A DNA stretch of 64,000 nt from Symsagittifera roscoffensis (GCF_963678635.1 NC_087068.1:26352318-26416317); one strand, 5' to 3'. Shown: positions 20,665 through 30,430, numbered from the stretch's first letter. Numbers and translations: made by a program. Notes: generated by a model not told the origin, from the letters alone.

Positions 20665-22810
20665 AACATCACCCCGATTGGAATGCAAATATGCAGTAAA
20701 AACTGACGTTGAACAATCACAAATAAATAATTTACAACATTTCCCACTTTATTTAGATTGTCAAAATAATCACTATGAAGTTGATCTACTTGGAACATCA
20801 ACTTTTAAACCAATCCCATATTCACAATGGATAAAAAACAACACCCAACAAAAAAGAATAAAACAACACCCGCCTAAAAAAGACCATTTTCCACTAATTG
20901 AAAAAGAAAATTTGACGGATAAAATAAACTTATCAGGACCACAAACAAACGATTCAAAATACACAATAAATCAAGTTTTTGACCTCCATGACCCACTTGA
21001 CACAATACCCTTATCTAAATTAGAAATTGAAAACATTTTTCTCCCCCCAACAGAAACAATTACAATTTCAACACTGAAACAATATCAAAACCTTGACCCA
21101 GTAATTCGACAACTGAAATCATGGCACAAATATAAAACTAAACCTATCAAAGCAGATTCAACTATTCTAGGAAACAAAACACTCCTCCGATATTTTCGAA
21201 AATTCAACAATACAACAATTAACGAAAACACAGACCTTCTAGAATACAAACTAAATGAATCTACAGCTCCCTGTCTCCCTTTAAGTATGATTCTTATAGC
21301 TTTTAATATTTCACATACACAAAATATTAAAGGACACTCTGGATCAGAAAAAACATATTCAAATTTTATACAAAACTTTTATTTCCCAAATGCACCAATT
21401 TGGATAAAAGTACTATGCAATGACTGTATAGTATGTCAACTAAATAAACCTTACCCAAATCAAAAACAAATAGCACAAAAACAAGATTTTAAAGGACAAA
21501 GTTTGTACTTTAATCATCGTATCTCATTTGATACCAAAGGACCAATTTCACCCTCATCCGAAGGAAACTCCTACATTCTGGTAATTGTTGACGCATTTAC
21601 ACATTATGTAGCACTTAACCCAGTACCACATTGTAACGCTTATTACGCTTACACAACACTCTATGAACACTGGATAGCAAAATTCGGACTACCAGAAATT
21701 TTAGTTACAGACAACGGTACAGAATTCATAAATAATGAAATCATCACACTATGTCATTTATATAACATTAAACACAAACCACGTACATCTCACGCACCTT
21801 GGACAAACGGCTTAGTCGAAGGTATGAACCGTTCATTACAAGAATATCTCAGATGTATCATCAATGGAAATGATACAAGATATACCGAATGGTCAGCAGA
21901 TGTAAAACTATTTCCCTTAGCATATAATTCACAAATCACGACAACTTTAGGAATGTCACCATATGAAATGGTTTTTAACCAAAAGCCACGCAAACCAATA
22001 ATGTTTACAGCAAACTCTCATAAAAACGCACAAGGTTATTGTCAACCAAATAAAGACTCAATTTGTTATAACCTACCATTACATACACACGATGAAGATC
22101 ATTTTCATCACCCACAAATTCTTAAATTAGCCTCCGGTACACACACCGAATGGATTTTAAACAGAGATAAAAAACACAATGAAATTTACCAAAAGGTAAC
22201 AAAAAAGTTGTTACAAAGGCAAAATATTAATGAACAAATAAATTCACGCTTTACACCAGCCTCCGATTTAAAAATTGGAACATTTGTTTTAATACCCAAT
22301 TTTAATACTCAAAAAGGAATTTCAAAAAAGTTACAACCCCTTCGTAAAGGACCATACCAAATAATTGCAAAACCCACTGATGTCACATATAAAATCACCG
22401 ACTCAGATAAAAAAGAAATCGTTCAACACCGAAATAACCTATTACCTTATTATCCAAAAGAATACGCACTCCGCGAACTAACTCAATTATATTCTTTTAC
22501 AGGTTTAAAAGTTATTCAAAATAACCCACATACGGACAACATAACAAAGGAACAAAATGATATTCACCTCGGAAATCAAAATACAAAATCAAACACCACA
22601 AAAAACAATACAAAAAATCTCGATCAAAATACATCTCAAAAAGAAAGAAAAAATAGAAAAATGACAGAACAAATAATACCCCAAAAACAAATCGACAAAT
22701 CAGAACATAGAGAGTCTTCACGACTTAGAAATCAACCACGTAAAAATTATAAAGTATTCATCCCACAATCTAAAATATTAAAGAAAGTTGAATTTCAAAA
22801 ACAACCTTAA
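20642..22810 (+). CDS. Pol part 2: integrase in the +1 frame
   Basis: Integrase inserts the reverse-transcribed DNA into host chromatin. The frame is open from 20642 and overlaps the end of the RNase H ORF by 23 nt in the +1 register. The first possible near-start is TTG 20651; no ATG occurs until much later, so it is best read as a frameshift product. The zinc-binding HHCC is HTQNIKGH followed by CNDCIVC. The DDE catalytic residues sit in SFDTKG, VTDNGTEF and NGLVEG (residues 294, 354 and 390 from 20651), with 35 residues between the second D and the E, the canonical DD35E. A GPY/F-type module (LRKGPYQII) follows near 22345. The last 120 residues are Lys/Asn/Gln-rich and have no chromodomain that I can see. 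Confidence 0.92.
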   Translation, partial: NSTLQKNETSPRLECKYAVKTDVEQSQINNLQHFPLYLDCQNNHYEVDLLGTSTFKPIPYSQWIKNNTQQKRIKQHPPKKDHFPLIEKENLTDKINLSGPQTNDSKYTINQVFDLHDPLDTIPLSKLEIENIFLPPTETITISTLKQYQNLDPVIRQLKSWHKYKTKPIKADSTILGNKTLLRYFRKFNNTTINENTDLLEYKLNESTAPCLPLSMILIAFNISHTQNIKGHSGSEKTYSNFIQNFYFPNAPIWIKVLCNDCIVCQLNKPYPNQKQIAQKQDFKGQSLYFNHRISFDTKGPISPSSEGNSYILVIVDAFTHYVALNPVPHCNAYYAYTTLYEHWIAKFGLPEILVTDNGTEFINNEIITLCHLYNIKHKPRTSHAPWTNGLVEGMNRSLQEYLRCIINGNDTRYTEWSADVKLFPLAYNSQITTTLGMSPYEMVFNQKPRKPIMFTANSHKNAQGYCQPNKDSICYNLPLHTHDEDHFHHPQILKLASGTHTEWILNRDKKHNEIYQKVTKKLLQRQNINEQINSRFTPASDLKIGTFVLIPNFNTQKGISKKLQPLRKGPYQIIAKPTDVTYKITDSDKKEIVQHRNNLLPYYPKEYALRELTQLYSFTGLKVIQNNPHTDNITKEQNDIHLGNQNTKSNTTKNNTKNLDQNTSQKERKNRKMTEQIIPQKQIDKSEHRESSRLRNQPRKNYKVFIPQSKILKKVEFQKQP

Positions 22811-23404
22811 ATTCTACATTTAAAAATCTTTGCACCTCTGAAACATTTTACACTTTCATTTTTCAAGATAACATGCTGATAAACACGCAGCGATTCTAGT
22901 TCAAAATTAGCCAATAGGATTCATCCAATCCGTCACCTTCTATAACTTTAACACAAACCAACTAGACGAAAAATATTAAACTCCAGGCATATCTATAACT
23001 ATAACTCTACGACCTCCAGGTCAAAAATAAGCAAACCACTCCAACTTGACAACTAAAATAAATATCACCATAATATCATAACCCTCCCTTATCTAATAAA
23101 CCAAAGATCAACAATATTTCCCCAACTCAGCCCTCAAATACCCCCCAAACAAATATGTTAAATTAGCCTAAAGTAAAAGAACGACCATTTTATTTAGCCT
23201 AAAGTATAAAAATCTCAAAAATACCCCAGATCATTTGACAAATGAAAATAAAGACAAAGAAGACCTCCCGATCACCATAAAAATTGCCCCCAACAATTTT
23301 TTACAAAACTCAACCCACTTGTCAAAAAACTAATAAATAATCCGACCACACTTGAAAATTGCCCCAAACAACAAAAAATATTCGATCACGAAGCCATTTC
23401 TTAA
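22811..23404 (+). other. A/C-rich spacer between integrase and the accessory genes
   Basis: No open frame. It contains small repeated words: TTAGCCTAAAGTA near 23162 and 23198, and AAATTGCCCC near 23280 and 23356. It may hold regulatory RNA structure, splice signals or remnants of another gene. Confidence 0.5.
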
Positions 23405-23620
23405 ATGCTCTTCTATCAAACAGTCACTAAAATTATCACAAACCTCAAACAATTTTTTACGATACTTGAAACTTTCATAATATTTCTTTTTGATATCCTT
23501 GAATCTTTTCTAATACTCTTAATCATTTTTTGTAATATTTTTTTAATTTTCTACACTATATTCGAACTATTTCTCCAACTTTCAAAAACCCTTGATTATA
23601 TCCACAGGTACGATTTATAA
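23405..23620 (+). CDS. Small hydrophobic ORF, exon 1 candidate
   Basis: 71 codons from ATG 23405, almost entirely Phe/Ile/Leu, with one or two membrane-spanning segments (FFTILETFIIFLFDILESFL and ILLIIFCNIFLIFYTIF). Near its end lies a donor-like CAG|GTACGA (intron from 23608). A TTTTCAG acceptor ends at 23651. Removing these 44 nt would keep the frame open and join it to the next hydrophobic ORF. Unspliced, it ends at TAA 23618-23620. No family recognised. The position between pol and env recalls small membrane accessory proteins of complex retroviruses, but that is only analogy. Confidence 0.45.
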   Translation: MLFYQTVTKIITNLKQFFTILETFIIFLFDILESFLILLIIFCNIFLIFYTIFELFLQLSKTLDYIHRYDL

Positions 23621-23651
23621 AACTTGTCTAAATGATACTAACTATTTTCAG
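23608..23651 (+). other. Predicted 44-nt intron
   Basis: GTACGA start and CTATTTTCAG end. Splicing leaves codon AGT at the junction and fuses the 71-codon and 58-codon frames without a stop. The in-frame result and the clean sites favour a real intron; the small size is typical only of compact invertebrate genomes. Confidence 0.45.
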
Positions 23652-23808
23652 TAGAACTGATATTTTTCTACTATTTTTAATTTTCATAACATTTCTATCA
23701 TCCCTCATTTTGACCATATGCAAATGTATAAAGAAAGCAATCATCACATTCGCTCTAGCAACAATCCTCCTAATTCTTTTCTTAGAAGAATACTTTAATA
23801 AACATTAA
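23632..23808 (+). CDS. Small two-helix membrane ORF, exon 2 candidate
   Basis: 58 codons from ATG 23632 to TAA 23806-23808. Two hydrophobic segments (IFLLFLIFITFLSSLILTI and IITFALATILLILFL) are separated by a short CKCIKK basic/cysteine loop, ending EEYFNKH. It may be translated from its own ATG or, after removal of the 44-nt intron, as the C-terminal part of a roughly 118-residue multi-span membrane protein with the preceding ORF. Function unknown. A viroporin-like role is possible but unsupported by homology. Confidence 0.45.
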   Translation: MILTIFSRTDIFLLFLIFITFLSSLILTICKCIKKAIITFALATILLILFLEEYFNKH

Positions 23809-23828
23809 CTTTTCCACTAAAAGAATAG

Positions 23829-24962
23829 ACCAAAAAGCTATCAAAAATTGCTACCCAAAAGTCACCAAGTCAGTCTTCACCGACATCATCCCAAGATAAC
23901 CCAACAACACCTTCAACTACCAATAATCCTCAAACATCTACACGAATTTCCTTTCAAGATAACCCATACACTTTTGAAGAACGACACGCTCGTTTATCAG
24001 AACCACTAGAACCAGTTCAACGACAAGCACCTCTAAGCGAACCAACATATAAATTATACCCAACACTACCACAAGAATTAAGTAGAATAAGAAATCCTAG
24101 TCAAAACCAAAATACAGTCGAAATAAATAGACAAATTATACATCCTCGACGGAACAGGAATTTTCTAACTCCCCGAGTTCATTTTGATATACCTCAATCC
24201 CCATCACAAAACACTCCAGAAAACCCCATTGGTATATTACCAGAAACCCCTACGCTTCTTTCACAACGTAGCACCTCAAGCCTACCATCAGATTACTTAG
24301 GTTCAACACCAACATCTGAACAAATACGTGAAAATCCCTTTAACCCCCCAAACCAGGCATCACGACTACCATATTGGACAACACATTCATTTACACAAGG
24401 TGAATTAAATTTAGTCAATGATCCAATAGATATTTCTACGGATACAACAACATCCTCATCACTACCAGAAACATTATCACTACCATCAACACCATCAATA
24501 AGCCAGATTTCACCACCACCTTTTAACTTAAATTTTCCAAATAATCTCGACGCCAGATATCGAGAACAATCATCAACAAATATCCCTTTAAGACTAGATT
24601 GGAATACATTTACAGCCCCTCCACAATTATTTGGACAACATCTAGAAAGTAATCGCCTCCACAACTGGGCACTTAATAGATTACAATACCGACAAGACAT
24701 TCACGACGATATCCGTGATCACAATATCCAAATACTCCAACAAAACAGTTTACAATTAAAGTTTGAAATCACAGTTAAATTAAACAACATTACTCAACAT
24801 CCCTACCCATTAAACCCACCAAACATAACAGCTCAATCACTACCACCACCATTTATAACCACTGAAGTAATATATAAATACGACAGATATACCAAAAAGA
24901 CAATTGGTTACAGCACATTTTATAACCCATACTCAGGATTATCATACACATGTATATTCTAA
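23829..24962 (+). CDS. 377-codon ORF with no ATG anywhere (unknown accessory protein)
   Basis: After TAG at 23826-23828 the frame stays open for 377 codons to TAA 24960-24962 and contains no methionine codon, so it needs splicing, frameshifting or a non-AUG start. The first 250 residues are Pro/Ser/Thr/Asn-rich and probably disordered (SSPTSSQDNPTTPSTTN, then ERHARLSEPLEPVQ and HPRRNRNFLTPRVHF). The C-terminal 100 look folded (HNWALNRLQYRQDIHDDI, LKFEITVKLNN, STFYNPYSGLSYTCIF). It overlaps the envelope start by 13 nt in another frame. Length, codon character matching its neighbours, and a tight fit between two other ORFs argue that it is real. No family recognised. It may be an env leader or extension or an independent regulatory protein. 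Confidence 0.6.
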   Translation, partial: TKKLSKIATQKSPSQSSPTSSQDNPTTPSTTNNPQTSTRISFQDNPYTFEERHARLSEPLEPVQRQAPLSEPTYKLYPTLPQELSRIRNPSQNQNTVEINRQIIHPRRNRNFLTPRVHFDIPQSPSQNTPENPIGILPETPTLLSQRSTSSLPSDYLGSTPTSEQIRENPFNPPNQASRLPYWTTHSFTQGELNLVNDPIDISTDTTTSSSLPETLSLPSTPSISQISPPPFNLNFPNNLDARYREQSSTNIPLRLDWNTFTAPPQLFGQHLESNRLHNWALNRLQYRQDIHDDIRDHNIQILQQNSLQLKFEITVKLNNITQHPYPLNPPNITAQSLPPPFITTEVIYKYDRYTKKTIGYSTFYNPYSGLSYTCIF

Positions 24963-27565
24963 AATTATTAATTTTTCTCCAACTCCTTTTTCTAGTAATC
25001 TCAAATCAAAACATAAACCCTTCTCCCCGCACAGGACCCCAAGATTTATTAGTAACACATTACGATTGTGAAGAAAACGAACAAAAAACACTACACAAGT
25101 ATGCAATAAATCAAGTATCACAGTGCGAAACAGAACCCCAAGCCATAGAAACTGCAAATGTCATAGCAACACTTTATTCAAAAGCCCGAGCAACTACAGT
25201 TATAGGATATAAATTCACAGCAACATTTTCTGAAAAGAAAGTACATTGTTCACAAGTCTCAAACGGAAATAAAAACCGACTTGACCATGAATCATTCTAC
25301 CAGAGTAATATAGAACGACTTTTACATCTCAATCCCGAAGATTGTAAAAACGAGTTACTCCGACTAAACATCACAAAAAATAAAAACACAGATAGAAATT
25401 TAGTATATTTCCAAGTTTTTTCAGATTCTGTACATCAAGCAGAACTTGAAAGATATCAAGGACATATAAAATTAGATGAAAAATACCCATACAACGGCGC
25501 ACACGGACGATTAACCTATGACATGCACGATAAACACTGGATACCACACATTGGTATAAATGACCCATCAAACTGCAAAGCAGACACAAAAAATAAAGGA
25601 TACCAAGAAATAATGTTTTTCGATTGGAAAATACAACTCGAAAAAATACAACTCACACGAGATTTATCAGACAACACAATGATTTATCAAGGAATTAGAT
25701 TACCTTGTAAAAACGACCAAGGTTATTGCGACCCTACAACCAGAACACAAGCAACAATTGTTTGGTTCCCCGAAGACACATGTACAACATTTCAAGTAGC
25801 AAAAACACACGCTCGTATGATAAAATTTCACGAAAAATATTTTATACAATCAATACCATATGAACAAGTAAATCCATTACGAAAAATAAGTTCTAATTTT
25901 CGAAACATTCATAATATAGAACATAAATTAACACGTTTTCAAATATATCAAGAAACAGAACTTGCATGTAAATACAGAAACCCACTTCACAAAACACAAT
26001 ACTCTGAAATATTAGTTGAATACGAAAATGGATTCGACATGACCACTGGAAAAATAAAAGTCGACCCATACGCCACAAGTCATCCCCTAAACGAAGGAAC
26101 ATCATATATACCAGTTAATTTTCAAAAGAATACAGGTCAACCTGGTGGACATTTAAAACCCCAAAACGATCAAAGCACACGTTTACAAGAACTATCACTA
26201 ATGAATAGTACATATTTTGGTAATATCCACTATGATATTCACTTAGATATGAAACTAGACTACACGATTAGCCGAATTTTTCAAGAAATGTCACTCTCCG
26301 AATTAGAAACATTACACCAACTATGCGAATTAGAAAGAACACAAATATTACAATCACTTGCACTAGCAGTATTAAAAATACCCTACGCAGGATATTTACT
26401 ATCAGGAAATAGATCAAATTTTTTAGACTATGAAGGAAACATCTTATGGTTTTATACTTGTACTAAAAAAGTTTCACCACTATACGTTTTTGAAGATAAA
26501 CGATGTTATAAAAGAATCCCTATCTTTTATAAGAATAAAGTACATTTCGTTGACACACTTTCACGAAGAACCTATTTCTGGGATACCGCAGTTCCATGTG
26601 GATCAGAAAATAGCCACAACGTAGTACAACTAAACCCTGATGAAGATAAATATTACCTTCTCACCCCATATCCCACATTAATGCAATCACTCAAAAAATT
26701 TTCACAAGAAAGCATTCGCGCTATCGCTCGAAACCCAAATATAGACTTACAATCAATAGGAATATACTCAAAATCAGATATTCAACATCACATTAGAACA
26801 CAACAATTCCAGGAATTATTAACACAAATGGACACAATACAAAGACAATCAATTGACCAAAACTTACGCAAACTTGCCGAAACCGCAGGATTTGCAGACA
26901 TCTATACGCAAGACTATAGCGGATATTTTAAGGACATTAAAGATTATATATATCTAAACGGTGAAAAATACCGTCCCCAAGATATATCACCTATCAATAT
27001 TTTTAGCTTTGTTACACTCAAGAATGAAATTCTTGATTTTCTAGGATGGCCCTACTACATCTTAGAAAAACTAACTATTTTATACGCAATGTTTAACTTT
27101 ATTGGATTTCTTTTTTCACTCTTAAAAGGAATCTATAACACATGTGCTATACACACACAAGTCAATAGACAAGCAAGTGTAGCACGCATACTATTTGCAG
27201 GATTTTTTGGAATATTTTCTACATCTATAAACAAAATTCTTTTAGACGCACAAATAAAAGAATATAACACAAAAATAGCAACAAGACAGAACACATACGA
27301 CGAAGAACATAACAATGCAGACACAACACCAAGAGCACCACAGTTACCACCCCTACCACATAACCATCCATTATCCCTAGTCCCACGTAATTTTCGAAAT
27401 TTAGCCATAACACATAATAATTTTAGACCAACCATATCACAAAGTCCCATCCAACATATAATGCCACACCACTCACAAGATGAAAATACTTATGAACAAA
27501 TTATAGAACAACCCCATACCACCGCTTTTCAGTCTCAAAATAATAATTTTTTTAGCCCACGATGA
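24950..27565 (+). CDS. env: Envelope-like glycoprotein
   Basis: 871 residues. An N-terminal hydrophobic segment (residues 2-17, LLIFLQLLFLVIS) fits a signal peptide. The ectodomain is cysteine-rich: YDCEE, a CETEP segment, KKVHCSQVSNG, LPCKNDQGYC, FPEDTCTTF, PSNC and AVPCGSEN. N-glycosylation sequons include NIT, NST and NRS. A transmembrane helix (ILYAMFNFIGFLFSLLKGIY, about residues 708-727) is followed by a second hydrophobic patch (RILFAGFFGIFS) and a long Pro-rich cytoplasmic tail (APQLPPLPHNHP). The YDC...C...HC...GYC...C pattern reminds me of gB-fold (class III) glycoproteins of chuvirus-like RNA viruses and of env genes of invertebrate LTR elements; this is recognition by eye only. 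No obvious furin site. An acceptor-like ACTCAG ends at 24936, 13 nt before the ATG, suggesting a spliced mRNA. Confidence 0.75.
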   Translation: MYILKLLIFLQLLFLVISNQNINPSPRTGPQDLLVTHYDCEENEQKTLHKYAINQVSQCETEPQAIETANVIATLYSKARATTVIGYKFTATFSEKKVHCSQVSNGNKNRLDHESFYQSNIERLLHLNPEDCKNELLRLNITKNKNTDRNLVYFQVFSDSVHQAELERYQGHIKLDEKYPYNGAHGRLTYDMHDKHWIPHIGINDPSNCKADTKNKGYQEIMFFDWKIQLEKIQLTRDLSDNTMIYQGIRLPCKNDQGYCDPTTRTQATIVWFPEDTCTTFQVAKTHARMIKFHEKYFIQSIPYEQVNPLRKISSNFRNIHNIEHKLTRFQIYQETELACKYRNPLHKTQYSEILVEYENGFDMTTGKIKVDPYATSHPLNEGTSYIPVNFQKNTGQPGGHLKPQNDQSTRLQELSLMNSTYFGNIHYDIHLDMKLDYTISRIFQEMSLSELETLHQLCELERTQILQSLALAVLKIPYAGYLLSGNRSNFLDYEGNILWFYTCTKKVSPLYVFEDKRCYKRIPIFYKNKVHFVDTLSRRTYFWDTAVPCGSENSHNVVQLNPDEDKYYLLTPYPTLMQSLKKFSQESIRAIARNPNIDLQSIGIYSKSDIQHHIRTQQFQELLTQMDTIQRQSIDQNLRKLAETAGFADIYTQDYSGYFKDIKDYIYLNGEKYRPQDISPINIFSFVTLKNEILDFLGWPYYILEKLTILYAMFNFIGFLFSLLKGIYNTCAIHTQVNRQASVARILFAGFFGIFSTSINKILLDAQIKEYNTKIATRQNTYDEEHNNADTTPRAPQLPPLPHNHPLSLVPRNFRNLAITHNNFRPTISQSPIQHIMPHHSQDENTYEQIIEQPHTTAFQSQNNNFFSPR

Positions 27566-29370
27566 GCCGACAACTTGGATCCCTACACCGATCAAATTCC
27601 CACCCAACCAACCTCACCACTCCAATCCCAATAATACCACTTTTTGCTTTTCCGCCACCCGATTTCCCATCCAGTAATGTATTATCCGGCATGAATTCCG
27701 ATACTAATTCACACATCTCAGTTTTATACTCCATCTCACAACTCAATAACCCGAATATTGAAACCCCCGATGAATTTGCCGACTCTGAACCATCTCCATC
27801 AAATAATTTTCACACCAATCCCTTAAATTTTTCCCAACCCCCTTTTCAACCCATACTACCAAATAACCCTGACCCAACCAATTCTACACCCTCTTATGCT
27901 TCCCAAGTCACTCCAACCTACTCCTCACTTCACTCAGACCAATCATCTCATTCTTCAGACACCCCCCGAATCTCCCCAGAACTAGATAATTTCATTACCC
28001 TACAACAACAATCCTATCACCTTGACACCCCAACCATAAACCAAATCTCATCCACAATAGATTCATCCAACCCTCCTACCCCTACACCCTCTTCAATTTA
28101 TACTGATTCATTAGCACCATCATCCACAACTACTGAATCTTCACTCAGCACTAATAGAGCTTACCGCACTTTTAAAAGGAAGTTCCCCAACCATCCTTTC
28201 CCAGCGAAACCAGGAACAGCCCGTGAATATATCAACCATCCACAACACACTAACACAAAAGAATTTTTAGCTATCACCTTACCCTCATTTCCACAATACA
28301 CCTTAAACACCCCTCATGACACTAACGAGACACGTAACTTTGTAGACGAATACGTTTTAATGCCTACCCTTCCTTGGACCTCATATTATCATTTTACAAA
28401 TCCCCTTTGCTTACCTTTATCTAACACTCATATCGATATAGAACGAAATAAGGACATGCTATATCGACTCACTACACCACTAACACCTAGACAATTTACT
28501 TACATTGGATACAAAAAATCACTAAAAACACACACTGCACCCCGAGCTAATGAATATACACTAGAATATTACGATCATAACATCATCAGAACTAACCAAG
28601 ATCAATTCTTAGACGACGATCGCTTCGCTAACCCACAAATCACCGAGAAATTTTTCATTAAAACACCATATGTATTTACACTAAATATCTTCGATCGCAA
28701 GTTTGACCACATTATCTCAGAAGCACTAACAGACACGCAAGCCTACGAAAGTTTTAAAGAACGCTTCCAAATATTTTCACTAACCTTTCATTTCCTTGCA
28801 CCACATGAAAGAGATTTGCACTGCTCACACGATATTATGTTGCGCACTAAACAAACACACACATATACTTATTATCGTTTCATCCAAAATCACTTTGACC
28901 TACACACTCCCTCCAGACAACCACACCATCGTTTTCAATTCATCAATTCCAAATACACCTCACCATTCTTTCTTAACTTCACATATTGCATTAAAGATAC
29001 TAACCTTCATGGTATTCTTCGAAATTATGATCCCATAACCCAAATGTATATCTTTTGTCCCATCACCAAGACCTTCAACGCAGAAGAATCCCGACCCTTC
29101 CTCATCCCACACGAGTTTGTACAACCTATAGAAATCCCCATTTTAGAATTCATCCATAACACTAAATTCAACCACAAATTATATAATCTAATCCAAAACA
29201 CACCTTATGAATTTGCAGTTGGCACTGAAGAACTAACCACCATTAAGGCACTTCAATTGCTTTGGCCACTGCTTCAAACTAAAAATATCATCCGCATCTT
29301 AGCCAAACTACTAACAACTTCAGATCTCATCCACGACATTTTCCCCCACGGTTTCTTCCCCGACGACTAA
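27562..29370 (+). CDS. 602-residue post-env protein, unknown
   Basis: The ATG at 27562 overlaps the env stop in an ATGA quartet, the usual arrangement for coupled termination-reinitiation. Residues 1-210 are Pro/Ser/Thr-rich and predicted disordered (SNPPTPTPSSIYTDS). From about residue 225 the sequence looks like a globular domain rich in Phe, Tyr and His (KEFLAITLPSFPQYTL, LPWTSYYHFTNPLCLPL, ERFQIFSLTFHFLAPHERD, KALQLLWPLLQ). No signal peptide and no strong membrane helix. It ends at TAA 29368-29370, three bases before a consensus splice donor. No family recognised. By position it corresponds to the transactivator region of complex retroviruses such as foamy viruses, but I see no homology, so function is left open. 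Confidence 0.7.
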   Translation: MSRQLGSLHRSNSHPTNLTTPIPIIPLFAFPPPDFPSSNVLSGMNSDTNSHISVLYSISQLNNPNIETPDEFADSEPSPSNNFHTNPLNFSQPPFQPILPNNPDPTNSTPSYASQVTPTYSSLHSDQSSHSSDTPRISPELDNFITLQQQSYHLDTPTINQISSTIDSSNPPTPTPSSIYTDSLAPSSTTTESSLSTNRAYRTFKRKFPNHPFPAKPGTAREYINHPQHTNTKEFLAITLPSFPQYTLNTPHDTNETRNFVDEYVLMPTLPWTSYYHFTNPLCLPLSNTHIDIERNKDMLYRLTTPLTPRQFTYIGYKKSLKTHTAPRANEYTLEYYDHNIIRTNQDQFLDDDRFANPQITEKFFIKTPYVFTLNIFDRKFDHIISEALTDTQAYESFKERFQIFSLTFHFLAPHERDLHCSHDIMLRTKQTHTYTYYRFIQNHFDLHTPSRQPHHRFQFINSKYTSPFFLNFTYCIKDTNLHGILRNYDPITQMYIFCPITKTFNAEESRPFLIPHEFVQPIEIPILEFIHNTKFNHKLYNLIQNTPYEFAVGTEELTTIKALQLLWPLLQTKNIIRILAKLLTTSDLIHDIFPHGFFPDD

Positions 29371-29373
29371 CAG

Positions 29374-29449
29374 GTAAGTATGAATTATACATATTACTAA
29401 TTAATTCAAATATTAGACACTCACCATTCTTTATCCATGTTTTCTTTAG
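29374..29449 (+). other. Predicted 76-nt intron in the 3' untranslated region
   Basis: CAG|GTAAGTATG just after the last stop codon is an excellent 5' splice site. TTATCCATGTTTTCTTTAG ending at 29449 is a matching 3' site. If real, the donor could alternatively serve a longer splice that removes the 3' region. Confidence 0.45.
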
Positions 29450-30430
29450 AATTTTAGCCTTCATCCTAGATCATCTGAAAAATTCACAAAAGAAAAATAA
29501 AAAATAGCAAACTTCTTCAAAACTGTTTAAGACCCTATTAAATTTTTGCACCAACAATTAAATAAATATAATACCAATGCAGTAAATTAATTTATAATTT
29601 TTCCCCCACAAGCAGTAAATCTAATAATGATGAAAATTTGTAACTTAATTTCCCCCAACAACTAGCAGTAAAATTAAAATTCTATGTAGTAAATTCATAA
29701 GAAGCAAATGCAGTACTAACCTTTTGATATTTTCATTCACTCGCATAAGAATTCTATCCAAACTCGCACAGCTCGCCCACGAAGAATTGTTTAAACTAAT
29801 GAATTTCAGTTCCAAGCTTTCACACTCGATAACTCTAACACAAGATAACACGTTTCAAACTTTCCTTTAACCCGGTTGGAAATGAATTATATACTAAACA
29901 AAACTAACCAATGCAGCTTACTAAACACCACAACACATAGCATAACAGCATGACTAAGAAAAGGAAACCAACGGTACCCAAACCGGATTAACCCAGTTTA
30001 AAACTGGATAATTTATTCTTTTGAAGACTATTATAAAGTCTAAGAAAGAAATAATAAAACACAAAAAAGTCGAAAGACAAACCCATACCACAAACAATTT
30101 GATTTTTGAAAAAGGACACAACCAACAAAACATAAGAAAAACCACAACAAACCCAACATAAAACGTTGTCACATAACAGGACCTCTCACAAAAACCGCAT
30201 GCAATCATACTCCCACTCCTGGCCTAACCCACCAGAAAGGAAGTCCTGAGCATGCTCTATAGCCGGCCTAACCCACCGTGCTACATCCACGCTTTGTGAC
30301 CACACTCCTATTTTTAATAAGAGCTACTCAAGGGTGAGTAACTCTTCAAAATAACTGAACTAAAACAAAAAGCTTTTGTGAAAACAACTAACTAAAATCA
30401 TAATTAAAAAATATTAAACTAATAAAAGTT
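29450..30430. other. Element 3' region without sense ORF
   Basis: Non-coding on the plus strand. Small repeated words occur: TTTCCCCCA with GCAGTAAA near 29572-29675, and GGCCTAACCCACC at 30221-30233 and 30265-30277. A 15-nt palindrome CCAGTTTAAAACTGG lies near 29995. Base composition becomes more balanced than in the genes upstream, so part may be captured host DNA. Confidence 0.5.
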
